From positions 1 through 64,000 of IMG/VR virus record IMGVR_UViG_3300047409_000266: a DNA stretch of 64,000 nucleotides; one strand, given 5' to 3'. The position numbers were made by a program, and so were the translations under genes. The stretch is from a virus. Positions 21,901-27,955 of the stretch are shown here, piece after piece. The first letter of the stretch is position 1. Each line of letters starts with the position of its first letter. The notes under the pieces are model-generated. The model was given only the letters and a program-made list of their open reading frames with translations. It had not been told where the DNA came from and made no database searches.

Positions 21901-24463
21901 GCGCTGGAAACGGATTGAAGAAGCAGTTGGGCGCGAAACTGGGCAGCCAATCCCGGAGGATATGCAGACTTATCTCCGTGAAAGCCTTTACTATGGGCGC
22001 ACTGGCGAGCAGCTCGAGCGCCTCGACCAGAATCATATCGATCCACTGATTGATGACATCAAGAAACGCGGCCTTACGCTCGAAAAGGTCGATCAGTTTC
22101 TGATGGCGCGGCACGCCGAAGAACGAAATGAGAAACTGCGCAAGATTAATCCATCGATCGCTGATCCATCCGGTATGTCGGATGCCGAAGCACGGCGCAT
22201 CATGAAGGAGATATATGATAGTCCGAAGCGCAGCGACTACGCTGCAATCGGTAAGCGGGTTCGGGCGCTGACGACGCAAACGCTAGAAACTTTGGTCAAA
22301 GGTGGCCTTATCAGCAATGAGACTGCGGCGAGATGGGCAGAAGCATACAAATTCTATGTCCCGCTGCGTGGTTGGGCGGAAGGGCCAGACGATCCTAACT
22401 TCGGCACCGGTCGGGGCTTCGACGTGCGAGGCGAAGAAAGTAAACAGGCGCTCGGGCGCAGTTCTGTTGCCGACAGTCCGCTTAGCTATGTGCTTCTGCA
22501 AGCGCAGAACGCGATAATCAGGGCGGAGAAAAACCGCGTTGGACAGACAGCACTCAACTTCGTGCGCAACCATCCAGATCCAGGGCTTTGGAAGGTCGAT
22601 AAGGGAAACACATCGCGCAAAATCGACACACAGACTGGATTGGTGAAAGACATCACCGAGCCCATGTGGCACATGCAGGACAACGTCTTTGCCGTCAAAG
22701 AGGACGGCAAGGTGCATTACATCAATTTCCAAGGAGACTACGGCGAGGCACTGGCGCGTGGGCTCAACAATCTCGGCACCGCGAACATGGGTCCGATCAT
22801 GCGGTTTGTGTCGACGCTGACGCGCACGATGGCGCGGCTCTCCACCTCATGGAATCCGGATTTTATGATCCCGAATTTCGTGCGTGACGCAGGCGAAGCC
22901 TTTATCAATCTGCAAGCTCAAGATCAAAAGAAGTTTGTCAAACAGTTTTCAAAGCATCTGATTCCGTCCATCGGCGGAGCGTTCAATGCGTTGAAAGGTG
23001 GCACTACGGGCAAATACACAGAGGCATTCCACGAATTTGATAAGGCCGGCGGGCGCATCCGATTCTTCGGCATGGAGAACGTGGAGGATATCAAGACCAA
23101 TATCGAGCGCAAGATGAAGCGGCTTGAGGGCGGCGTCATGAACAGCGCCGCGGTTGCTGGCAGCAAGCTCATGTCAGCGATTGAAATCGCCAACGGTGGT
23201 ATTGAGAATGCAACACGTCTGGCGGCGTTCATGGCCGGACGCGATGTTGGTTTAACCAAAGAGAAGTCGGCCTCGATCGCGCGAGAGTTGACGGTCAATT
23301 TTAACCGTAAGGGCGAATACGGGCAGATTCTCTCTGGCCTCTATATGTTTGCTAACGCCTCTCTGCAGGGATCTACGCGCATGGCGCAGGCGCTATCGTC
23401 ATCGCCGAAAGCGCGGCGTATGGCTTATGCGCTGGCAGCAGCAGCAGCAGCAATGGCGCTGTATAATCTCAGTTGGGGCGGAGATGATGAGGACGGTGTC
23501 CCGTTCTATCTCAAAATTCCTCCCTGGGAGCGAGATACCAATCTAATCCTGATGTGGCCCAAGGGCATGGGTATGGACGGCAAGTACGTCAAACTGCCTT
23601 TGCCATACGGCTATTCGTTCTTTGCTACGATTGGTGCGCGGTCAATGACGATGCTGAGCGGCAAAGAGAAGGCTTCGAAGGCTGTTCCAGCGATGGCCAA
23701 GTCGGTATTCGATGCGTTCGATCCGCTCGGGCGCGACGAAAATTCGCTCGCGCAGTTCGCACCGACTATCGTTAAGCCGGCCATCCACATTTACACCAAC
23801 GAGAATTGGACCGGCCGGCCGATCAATCCATCGCAGGAGCCGTGGAACAAGCACGAGCCGCGCTCATCACGTTCGTTTAGGTCGGCATCGGAAGGCTCAA
23901 AGACTGTGGCCGAGGGATTGAATGCGTTGACTGGGGGCACCAAGCGCGAGCCTGGATGGGCAGATATTTCTCCCGGCAGTCTCGATTACCTATTCGGAAC
24001 CATAACCGGCGGCCTCGGGCGCTTTGTCGCGAACACCGCTGGAACCGTTGGCCGAGCCTACGAGGGGCAGGAGTGGAAGATCAACAAGACACCAATCGTG
24101 CATCGCTTCTTCGGTGAGATAGATCCTGCCGCGAGTCGTGCGATCTATTTTGAGGAACGCGAGAAGGTGAATGCGGCAAGCGAGCGCCTTCAAGGATATA
24201 GGAAGGACCACGACCCACAGGCCGTCCAGCGTTTCCGCAAGGAAAACCAAGCCGAGATTTCGAGCCACGAGATATTTAAGCGAACCGACGAGCAGCGGAA
24301 GAAAATTAATGAACAAGTCGACCGCATAAAGGCAAACAAGGATCTGTCTGCCGCCGATCGAGAAACGCAGCTTAAAGTGCAGGAAAAGCGCGAGTTGGAC
24401 CTGATGATGCGTGCACGCAAACAGATCGAGACTCGCAGAAACGCGCCAACGGCACTGCCTTAA
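9968..24463 (+). CDS. Giant polyvalent ejection protein (DarB-like MTase/helicase, peptidase, LPD38)
   Basis: A single uninterrupted frame of 4831 residues. Domains in order: disordered N-terminus with DLSQYGDPIVDLSQYGEAE near 106-124; hydrophobic Gly/Ala segments near 153-175 and 267-300; Pro-rich linker near 493-518; inorganic-pyrophosphatase-like domain near 653-778 (GGKLDVYVGPDR); SLLEFIAARGGI domain near 997-1100; DNA adenine methyltransferase with LEPSAGTG at 1607-1614 and NPPF at 1674-1677; strawberry-notch-type SF2 helicase with GDGTGVGKG at 2034-2042, DEAH at 2204-2207 and FGRTHRTNQ at 2602-2610; an EVQSDWHQ-bearing module near 3230-3640; a zincin-like peptidase with HEATH at 3761-3765; and an LPD38-type C-terminus with WNPDF at 4295. 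Methyltransferase followed by SNO helicase is the architecture of phage P1 DarB. Polyvalent proteins of this kind are packaged and injected to protect incoming DNA. Individual activities are inferred from motifs. Confidence 0.9.
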   Translation: MSLEDQLGAVDPQSVDINPPVQQAPTYAQNVEIDPQTFRNRHIRKGIVKDQPVDPADVADSTFRSGMPDLPPGRVNPGEVADRIFRDAQEQERRRAQKPAKQPAADLSQYGDPIVDLSQYGEAEAPEEKPEEKKKPDWGGYGSVIGKSAAQVPTDIAGGLLQGAGLIGTKALQGAAKFSQAQLDVMDRIDKGEKVRPVDDAIGYGDMTPEQRKEFRTQTQPRLEKDAKAKYLAEDNPVYQAGKSVKEFGEKQFPLTDTEKGSLTSKITKGTLLVAPLVAAGIVAPEAAIPIGGAMFGLTGAADTYEDARKKGASPEDAMTSAGLSGAVNAALGTVNLGFVLKPIQKFMPETESLAIKLLARAGQSGVTFTGIGEAQEFLGQQIGKIYNPQYVAKLKGEEEELKLKIADVESDPAKAAANGGWLKQAKAGVKSYEEAIDAASGYSLDAQRMIASFATGAILGTAHGLIDARTAKKPVTTPGEEGTNTGDERKTPPPPPPPVTPDETGNERITPPPPPQNPERAAREERAREHGRAREAAREQQRQEEARAANASPEAKAAARQAKYETSLREHFNLTDEDIAAIGPDGLEEALRVRNFLEDYGIPTKELRSKEQFDKALKEASDAGAEIPGKETPPRGSTKEDTVPQSSGKWEGLNYTLETDKNNVRTGVDPETSKPWQQKMGSPHGYWNVGMGADGGKLDVYVGPDRTEGPNQSVIVIDEKDKNTGAFRQHKTFIGFSGLDAIQKAIVAYKSTEGKSHGMIGGIRIFKADDFKKWVKEGDLKAPVSDAMKAAEKAPGNAAEAAQEVGPEAGHEHHAAVENVLRAAGVDPATVRPADVARASEIHAEEGAPPDEAFPVAVVRSLVEDGHISRETVEKELGHAEASQLLDAIARARGEPPIKTDGATARREATAVAGGEPARGAAPVKETATGGEKPSVGEATAAGRPEGGRGTVEPATSGERVAEAGTTEGKPARAGRTAAATAEQVAKPTKATVRPSEKQSLLEFIAARGGIDSSDPLVKDIQQSIGHTNKFIPGYGTLIRQGGKRLDSIREAAVEAGYLHDPAEQHGGVTESTIVHLLDAVDKELRGEKQYRAGYTPETKEPSVSQLKRDRDALHEAMAKEKIPLDSSTKEHEDLAVAIFHERGGDPLDALEAAAFELERNHEVLTAEAKQDAEITEDLIDDLDRYAAPKASEALPAEGGKTAEGPKGAEVLPAQERGVAPGASESAGVEVKPSAEVKGEQRPGEREPAKSTTERTSAGEQAVLPGAERISDREHAQRGADERLKPKAEQKAADEGLFGDESKQTDLLDAAKKPAAEHPGLVIKSLETGKETHVKVRTPQVEAMPGTAPLGAKAKSDWTEIGRNETGHTLYEDQRGVRSYIVAGVRRTEPVPIVPSRGGVTPYKPTTSERAKHGNEWLLTSEVKAEESPDYQRGWNNAKADGPESARRRGGSDQEKAGYDAYVDQAKTTKSGVAAEEPDIKLARALANRIKNGESITNKVLQDEGTAAFGGTLAEGKFDRKDAHDALELAVNMAVREDPKLRIPPYRTDNAPWKETVDRLIKILDKLPTQRVRSEEQQSFQQFSTPPHYSAAVVYAASLRKGDVVLEPSAGTGSLVAAASAPGVKIIANELAPRRAELLRALVGDDGRVFTENAEQLDNILPADVKPSVVVMNPPFSQTAGRMGDKRDITVGATHIKQALGRLEPGGRLVAIVGRGMSMEAPAFKPWWKLIEDEYAVRANIGVDGDVYGKYGTNFGTRLLVIDKVAPTSGEKPITAEAHTVDDLMRALEPIRDARPQAIGGKPEFQPAQPSGVEMAQGGEGRSPAAAPVRPEPSVLGAGERGGRGVATEGQAGVGGTGGATPGLEAGKRPGVAAVEPERAGTERAGAKLVEGTAKGEQPKGGGGVGPQPDLQQTAKPESGTATSSERIELEHAEPGTQTASEISESLYEEYQPQRVKVPGAKKHPGPLVQSAAMASVEPPLPKYKPALPREVIDKGLLSNAQLEPVIYAGEAHSAMLPAAENETPKRRGYFIGDGTGVGKGREVAGIILDNWQQGRTKAVWVSEKRKLLNDAKRDWSGLKQNPNVLFDIGKVKSGEPIGAERGIGFVTYDTLKGGMSDQASLARGGFVRKQPVSVNGQPGTVQKIEPGRRGQPPQVTVALDNKTTVTVPGNEVTVSEAMTVKSRVDQLADWLGKDFDGVIAFDEAHNMGNAITTKGERGTKDAAQKALAGLALQDRLPNARVVYVSATGATEVSNLSYADRLGLWGRGTPFASRDKFITEVEKGGIAAMELIARDMKQLGIYIARNLSYDGVEYNRLEHKLDPNQREIYDTVAEAWQIVLRNIHAALEETGGNKDARAKSAAMSAFWGGHQRFFNQIVTSLQMPSVIKAAEKDLKEGRQVVLQLTNTNEASQERAAAKAETAEDIEDLDITPRDQIIQLVEKSFPTQEYEQYRDENGNERSRPVADANGNAVQNKKAVAMKEALIDRLASVRVPQGPLDMILDHFGTDVVAEVTGRKRRFVMKEDEKTGQKKRMEESRPGSSNQSETDTFQAGKKQVLVFSEAGGTGASYHADNSSGSKDARRSHYLVQAGWRADKAVQGFGRTHRTNQASAPIFHLVTTDLDGQKRFISSIARRLGQLGALTKGERKAGDQGIFSARDNLESKEAHQAISQFYNDLLHDNIEGVRIDDFEAQTGLSLRIKDDEGRVTGAKQELPPITQFLNRLLSLKIDLQNKVFRAFSDRLDHVIEVRQQAGLLDVGLETVKADKIAKETEEVVHTAKESGAETKYVKLAVSDKFHPTPFKFVADNPNRKIVSWAKSPHGKVYGIAEAPDITQADTGRIIPQYRIISPVSPSRLIARDNVDRRDTEWKKIEKQDAKDLWQVETEKAPEFVTRDLHLITGAILPVWDRLKGSPRVVRLQTDKGERFLGRVIPESHISDTLQALGAETKAKVVEPTALLSQLMAGAQAKLANGWRFKRSLVAGEHRIELTGPTSFSEGQQVKADGVFTERINYTVRYFVPTDPEAGARVLARLIEHRPVIELGKAGGEEDDITAAMALPAKPKSEWYYSAVANAIDTAKHEKAAPNQWLGMLRNTPGVKPEEMKWLGLEEWLRDHKGPVSKQELSDYVRANQIELKEVEKGIKQDSPRLEELRENPRRTPTEEDEFSRLLAEADPEREIARIDAGIRVLSNWPDDPSTARNPVNQAELDILSARWEELQSSTVQARGPTKFGTYTLPGGENYRELLLTLPEKKNPARTAVEDINKKLIDKYGGLQDAFNRWTPEENAEFDRIHNDAYGIERDSNPPNYHSSHWDEPNVLAHVRFNDRVIDGKKTLFVEEVQSDWHQQGKRRGYGEQRPDTSKWVAERVTTSNERAIRQFADKNPPYWKVLDEDGKTLKYIFAADEAEAIKSVADQLTERGVPDAPFKTTWPELAMKRMIRYAVENGYDKIAWTPGDVQAERYDLSKQIDGVTYFTKTGNLYATKGIDTIFSKHGVKPEQLSDYIGKDAADKVLNQPDRKYQHSETEGPAHEISGASLKVGGEGMRGFYDQILPAAVNKLVKKYGGKVGQGQLPERGAWEVYASEGGPFLGNARTFGEMRDARREGKFIKENPDAEGRRVHSLDITPQLRDAALAQGFPVFQAKPAAVQRSQPSRGLTEAAETNRLKAAEQRRELQFTDFAKRAEVEKAVLAMLDHMTGGRFSRGQAHVLLPDTIPGSAESGYGNLNLAPNRGGTYSPVYEVIRVALSDPDYPNPFRGVAHEATHMILDHFATDQERALLQHQRPRMVERVAKDRNLTFDQANSLSQYEIEAHYGEAYIDDRAKGGNGAGVHIGLRRLFERIMDFFRRVRAWLNGHGFRTIDDIYSDIYEGKMGQRESRRDKGEESKLIKDIRAEQAAEKAKAERARPTASAEPPIEAAMARPSRRPAGAVSRYPVAETISDILEAKNWPKLAKISQSIRIGGLNPIELRVKVQDKFLRWKRIEEAVGRETGQPIPEDMQTYLRESLYYGRTGEQLERLDQNHIDPLIDDIKKRGLTLEKVDQFLMARHAEERNEKLRKINPSIADPSGMSDAEARRIMKEIYDSPKRSDYAAIGKRVRALTTQTLETLVKGGLISNETAARWAEAYKFYVPLRGWAEGPDDPNFGTGRGFDVRGEESKQALGRSSVADSPLSYVLLQAQNAIIRAEKNRVGQTALNFVRNHPDPGLWKVDKGNTSRKIDTQTGLVKDITEPMWHMQDNVFAVKEDGKVHYINFQGDYGEALARGLNNLGTANMGPIMRFVSTLTRTMARLSTSWNPDFMIPNFVRDAGEAFINLQAQDQKKFVKQFSKHLIPSIGGAFNALKGGTTGKYTEAFHEFDKAGGRIRFFGMENVEDIKTNIERKMKRLEGGVMNSAAVAGSKLMSAIEIANGGIENATRLAAFMAGRDVGLTKEKSASIARELTVNFNRKGEYGQILSGLYMFANASLQGSTRMAQALSSSPKARRMAYALAAAAAAMALYNLSWGGDDEDGVPFYLKIPPWERDTNLILMWPKGMGMDGKYVKLPLPYGYSFFATIGARSMTMLSGKEKASKAVPAMAKSVFDAFDPLGRDENSLAQFAPTIVKPAIHIYTNENWTGRPINPSQEPWNKHEPRSSRSFRSASEGSKTVAEGLNALTGGTKREPGWADISPGSLDYLFGTITGGLGRFVANTAGTVGRAYEGQEWKINKTPIVHRFFGEIDPAASRAIYFEEREKVNAASERLQGYRKDHDPQAVQRFRKENQAEISSHEIFKRTDEQRKKINEQVDRIKANKDLSAADRETQLKVQEKRELDLMMRARKQIETRRNAPTALP

Positions 24464-24497
24464 CCACTCAGTTACCATCCGCCTGTAGGAGATCACC

Positions 24498-24761
24498 ATG
24501 GCTCGCATGAACGAAGCTGACTATCGGCCGGCGTACCCAATGACCGGCTCAATCACGATTACCAAGAGCGACTCAACCGTGCTCGGGACGATCTGCCGTG
24601 GGCTTTGGGTCGGTGGAGTGGGCGACGTCGCAGTTCGGATGCTGGACGGCTCGACACCAACTTTTACAGCCGTACCGGCCGGAACACTGCTCAATATCCA
24701 ATTCGATAAAGTGCTATCAACCGGCACAAGCGCATCTTTGATGGTGGGACTCTATGGCTGA
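24498..24761 (+). CDS. Spike base protein, RCAP_rcc01079-like
   Basis: An 87-residue beta-rich protein. The pattern ITKSDSTVLGTICRGLWVGG, DVAVRMLDGS, FTAVPAGTLLNIQFDKVL and GTSASLMVGLYG matches the small spike base protein family named after RCAP_rcc01079 of the Rhodobacter gene transfer agent, also found in many alphaproteobacterial phages. It is a head or spike component. GTAGGAG precedes the ATG. Its end overlaps the endolysin start by 8 bases. Confidence 0.75.
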   Translation: MARMNEADYRPAYPMTGSITITKSDSTVLGTICRGLWVGGVGDVAVRMLDGSTPTFTAVPAGTLLNIQFDKVLSTGTSASLMVGLYG

Positions 24762-25413
24762 TCTCAATATCTCCCAGGCGGGAATCGATCTGATCGTAAA
24801 TGAGGAAACCGGTGGACAAGCATACTTTTATCATTCGGGAGAGAACCATCCGGATTGGCCGGGTGGACAGTCCGGTGTCACAATCGGCATAGGTTACGAT
24901 CTGGGCTATTCAACGCCGAGCACTATCGCAGCAGATTGGGCAGCATTGCCAGAGGATGAGATTGTAGCGTTGCAGTCAGTCGCAGGTATCCACGGTGCTG
25001 CTGCGAGCTCGCACGCCCACGAACTCCACTGGGTTACAGTGTCGTGGGAAGTTGCGATGGACGTATTTGCCAATCGCGATCTGCCCAAGTGGGTTGATAT
25101 CTGCGACCGTGATTTGCCGAATTTTGGCGATCTCCACGGAGACTGTCGCGGCGCATTAGTAAGCTTGGCCTTTAACAGAGGCGAGTCATGGAACACCTCG
25201 GCAGCGAATGACGCGACCGGGCGCTACCGCGAAATGCGCGCCATCAAATCTCTGATGATGCAAAAGCGTTTTGACGATATTCCAGCTCAGTTTCTCGCGA
25301 TGCGGCGCCTGTGGCCGGTCGACGGCGATCTCTGGAAACGGCGCGGCCATGAGGCCGATTTATTCAAGCAAGGTCTTATCGCGATGAAGGCTGGAGAGCT
25401 TGTGAGAAATTAG
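24754..25413 (+). CDS. Endolysin, lysozyme-fold
   Basis: A 219-residue cytosolic peptidoglycan hydrolase without signal peptide. The N-terminal part has the lysozyme-like arrangement ISQAGIDLIVNEETGGQAYF, with a Glu at the expected catalytic place, then GGQSGVTIGIGYDLGY, the signature of GH24/pesticin-like phage muramidases. RGALVSLAFNRG near 130-142 matches the conserved helix of that fold. It overlaps the spike base gene and precedes a holin-like gene by 11 bases, giving a standard lysis order. The precise subfamily is uncertain. Confidence 0.85.
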   Translation: MADLNISQAGIDLIVNEETGGQAYFYHSGENHPDWPGGQSGVTIGIGYDLGYSTPSTIAADWAALPEDEIVALQSVAGIHGAAASSHAHELHWVTVSWEVAMDVFANRDLPKWVDICDRDLPNFGDLHGDCRGALVSLAFNRGESWNTSAANDATGRYREMRAIKSLMMQKRFDDIPAQFLAMRRLWPVDGDLWKRRGHEADLFKQGLIAMKAGELVRN

Positions 25414-25424
25414 GGAGAATTGGA

Positions 25425-25790
25425 ATGAACCTGACAATTGTACAGAAGATCGCTTTGTCGATTGCTGCGCTGGGCTTTCTTGCGGCATCTGGCACACAGC
25501 TAACGGACATCTTTGCCCCGTTTGGTTCAGCGGCCCCGCTAATTGTGAAGGAGATTGTATCTGTCTCTACCTTTGTAAGCGGAGCCTTGGGGGTGGTTTT
25601 GACCTTCATCACAGGGCAGGCTTCCCAGATCAAGGCTGTGCAGGCGATGCCGGGTATTGAGAAAATCACGGTGAACGAGAAGGCAAACGCTACGCTTGCT
25701 ACAATGGCAGTCGCTCCACAGGAAAATAAGATCGAGGCCACACCACAGGCTCAAAAGGCAGTTGAGGCAACAGCAAAGGCAGCATCGTAA
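25425..25790 (+). CDS. Holin-like membrane protein
   Basis: A 121-residue protein with two hydrophobic segments (about 8-25 and 38-62) and a long, soluble, Ala/Lys-rich C-terminal tail. Two-TM topology, small size and position directly after the endolysin are those of a holin. GGGAGAATTGGA precedes the ATG. There is no diagnostic holin signature, so another small membrane protein is possible. Confidence 0.6.
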   Translation: MNLTIVQKIALSIAALGFLAASGTQLTDIFAPFGSAAPLIVKEIVSVSTFVSGALGVVLTFITGQASQIKAVQAMPGIEKITVNEKANATLATMAVAPQENKIEATPQAQKAVEATAKAAS

Positions 25791-26612
25791 ATGACCGGCG
25801 TAACGCAGAGCGGACGCTATCTCGGACGGAAAAAGGACGAGCGGCCGCAAGACGATCCGCGCTTTGGCGTGTCTCACCCCAAAGCTATGGCGTTGTCGCT
25901 GCCGCCAAAGATCGACCTGAACCCTGAAATGCCTAGCAAAGTATCCGATCAATTGGATATGCAGAGTTGTGTAGCTCATGTCGGGGCCAACATTGAGGCA
26001 TTTTTGTTTCCAGCCATCCGAGAGACCGGTGTTAGCCGACTGCAAATCTACTACGGTGGCCGGGCGATCGAGGATACGGTCGATGAAGATACAGGGTTGC
26101 AAACCGGTAATATGTTTCGGGTTTTGCAGTCGACTGGTGCGGCGCCTGAGAACCTTTGGCCATACGATAAGCTTAAAATAGCGGACGAACCCACAGAGGG
26201 CGTCTACGCGATGGCGGCGCAGTACCGCATTGGCCCGTTCTCGCGCCTCACGACAGAAGCCGAATACCTCGCGTGTTTGGCTCAGCGGTATCCATTCGCG
26301 CTTGGGATGGAGGTCTACGAATCCTTCGATAGTGTAGAGTTAGCGCGCACTGGGGTGATGGCGATGCCAGATGTGGCGCGCGAACAAGTGATTGGTGGAC
26401 ACGCGGTCACTGTTGTGGGATTTGACCTCAATTTCAAACAATCAAACACCTTCAAAAATTCTGGCGTTGATCCGGCGCGCATGTCAGATGTTGTGCTCAA
26501 GGCAAGAAATTCTTACGGTCCCTTATGGGGGGATTCAGGAAATCTATATATACCGATGCCGTACGCATTGAGTACAACAACTGGCGCCGATGCCCTGACG
26601 GCTAGGCTGTAA
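25791..26612 (+). CDS. Papain-like cysteine protease
   Basis: A 273-residue protein with the C1A layout: Gln then catalytic Cys in VSDQLDMQSCVAHVGANIEAF (Cys near 62), His in IGGHAVTVVGFD (near 203), and Asn in ARNSYGPLWGDSGNLYIPMP (near 243). All three catalytic positions and the oxyanion Gln are present. There is no signal peptide or evident propeptide. It starts immediately after the holin stop and precedes a lipoprotein gene. Papain-like proteases are uncommon in lysis regions; it might mature virion proteins, attack host proteins or help lysis. The fold assignment is firm, the target is unknown. Confidence 0.8.
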   Translation: MTGVTQSGRYLGRKKDERPQDDPRFGVSHPKAMALSLPPKIDLNPEMPSKVSDQLDMQSCVAHVGANIEAFLFPAIRETGVSRLQIYYGGRAIEDTVDEDTGLQTGNMFRVLQSTGAAPENLWPYDKLKIADEPTEGVYAMAAQYRIGPFSRLTTEAEYLACLAQRYPFALGMEVYESFDSVELARTGVMAMPDVAREQVIGGHAVTVVGFDLNFKQSNTFKNSGVDPARMSDVVLKARNSYGPLWGDSGNLYIPMPYALSTTTGADALTARL

Positions 26613-26636
26613 CAAGGCAACCAAGGAGCTACTACT

Positions 26637-26963
26637 ATGAATAAAATCTTTGCAGCCGCCGTCCTGGCGTCTGCGCTTTTGCTGGCAGGATGTGGAGCAG
26701 GAAAGCTTGTCCCACCGACGACATCGGATGCTGTCGCGTCTGATATTGCACTGGTGCAACGGTACACGACGCAAATCTGCGGCTATGTCGCTGACGCCGA
26801 TGTCATTCTGCAGATTGCCGCAGCGGGCGATGGGGTCGTATCGACGGCGGTATCTGTAGCCAAGGCTATCTGTTCGGCCGTTACGTCCAAGAGCGCCATG
26901 CGTGGTGCTGTGCCGAGAGTTAAAGGCGTGCGTATCACCGGGCATTTTGTCCCGCGTCGGTAA
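26637..26963 (+). CDS. Small lipoprotein, possible outer spanin
   Basis: A 108-residue protein with a lipoprotein signal: hydrophobic VLASALLLAGC with Cys at about 19, then Gly. AAGGAG precedes the ATG. The mature part is short, Ala/Val-rich and ends in a basic RR. It is followed by a gene for a membrane-anchored coiled coil, and this lipoprotein plus anchored-helix pair is the layout of o-spanin/i-spanin. The mature part is not Pro-rich as in Rz1, so the spanin role is a suggestion. Confidence 0.65.
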   Translation: MNKIFAAAVLASALLLAGCGAGKLVPPTTSDAVASDIALVQRYTTQICGYVADADVILQIAAAGDGVVSTAVSVAKAICSAVTSKSAMRGAVPRVKGVRITGHFVPRR

Positions 26964-26988
26964 CGATTGCTGCACGCTGAGAATGGTA

Positions 26989-27019
26989 ATGAGGGCTGCG
27001 CCAAAAGCGTGGCCCTCAT
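26989..27019 (+). terminator. Hairpin between the lysis genes
   Basis: Stem ATGAGGGC/GCCCTCAT with an inner CGC/GCG pair around CAAAA. No clear T-tract follows (CTATTTG). It could be a weak terminator or a processing hairpin; the next ribosome-binding site begins 8 bases later. Confidence 0.45.
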
Positions 27020-27039
27020 CTATTTGTGGAGTATGTCGA

Positions 27040-27606
27040 ATGGAAACTGCAGCAGCTTCAATGAACCCGGTTTGGATCGCGCTGATTGTTGCAATCCCAG
27101 CGATGCTTTCTCCGGTTTTAATGGCGTGGATGACGAACCGTAATCGCCGCCAAGAGAAGCAGGAAGATTACACCCGACAGGATCAGGTTGCGGCAACTGC
27201 GGCCGAAAGTGCGCGGCGCCTTGATGATAATCAGGCGAAAGCCCAGGAAGCCTTACGTATTGTTGCCGCTAAGGCAGAAGAAACCGCGCGACTGCTCAAG
27301 GAAAACAACAAGGCACAGGCAGATGCCGCAGTGGTTACGCAAGGCCAGCTAAAACAAATTCATACGTTGGTGAACAGCAACATGACCGCCGCTATGCAGG
27401 GACAGTACGACGCCACTGAGCGCGAATTGACAATGATGCTCGAGGTGATTGCGCTGAAAAAAGCAGCAGGTCATGAGCCTAACATCGAAACTCTTGCATT
27501 AGTTGAGGCAACCAAAGGCAAGATTTCACAATTGAGCGCCGCCATTACCGATCGAGCTACACAAGCGGCGATTGTCGCAAATGAGCAAAAACCGGAGCAG
27601 AAATAA
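27040..27606 (+). CDS. Membrane-anchored coiled-coil protein, possible inner spanin
   Basis: A 188-residue protein starting at METAAASMNPVW, with GTGGAGT upstream; in-frame codons further upstream overlap the lipoprotein gene. One N-terminal membrane segment (about 9-28), then a basic stop-transfer region (TNRNRRQEKQED) and a long Ala/Glu/Gln-rich helical region (about 35-180) with coiled-coil character. This is the topology of an inner spanin or of a membrane-tethered scaffold. Overlaps the next gene by one base (TAATG). Confidence 0.65.
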   Translation: METAAASMNPVWIALIVAIPAMLSPVLMAWMTNRNRRQEKQEDYTRQDQVAATAAESARRLDDNQAKAQEALRIVAAKAEETARLLKENNKAQADAAVVTQGQLKQIHTLVNSNMTAAMQGQYDATERELTMMLEVIALKKAAGHEPNIETLALVEATKGKISQLSAAITDRATQAAIVANEQKPEQK

Positions 27607-27881
27607 TGGGCATGCTCGGAAGAATTCTCCTGGCAATCTTTGGCGATCCGGCGTCCGATGCTGCAGCGGCGCGGGCGCGCATGTCCGATCTCGCAGCGCA
27701 CAACAGCGAACATTTGGACTGGCAACATTCGATTGTCGATCTGATGAAACTTCTCGGGATGGATTCAAGTTTGATTGCGAGACAGGCGCTAGCCCGTGAA
27801 TTGGGCTATCCGGGCGACGTTAACGATACCGCGCCCATGAACGAATGGTTGATTGCTCAGGTGATGGCTAAATTTGCCTGA
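27606..27881 (+). CDS. DUF3597-family protein
   Basis: A 91-residue protein whose C-terminal two thirds match the DUF3597 pattern: HLDWQHSIVDLMKLLGMDSS, then ARQALARELGYPGD and APMNEWLIAQVMAKFA. DUF3597 proteins are common in Proteobacteria and their function is unknown. The family is usually chromosomal, so its presence next to lysis genes suggests capture from a host. It starts inside the stop codon of the previous gene. Confidence 0.75.
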   Translation: MGMLGRILLAIFGDPASDAAAARARMSDLAAHNSEHLDWQHSIVDLMKLLGMDSSLIARQALARELGYPGDVNDTAPMNEWLIAQVMAKFA

Positions 27882-27887
27882 CACTAA

Positions 27888-27923
27888 ATGGTCAAAAGTG
27901 ACCATACGGCCTCACTTCCGAGG
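27888..27923 (+). promoter_or_regulatory. Two tandem hairpins in a leader
   Basis: The first hairpin is perfect: ATGGTCA, loop AAAG, TGACCAT (27888-27905). The second is CCTC/GAGG (27910-27923). Neither is followed by a T-tract. They lie upstream of the AGGAGG site of the 4-TM protein and could be an operator or mRNA-stabilising elements. Confidence 0.4.
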
Positions 27924-27955
27924 TGATAATCTGAGAAACCAAATAGGAGGACACT

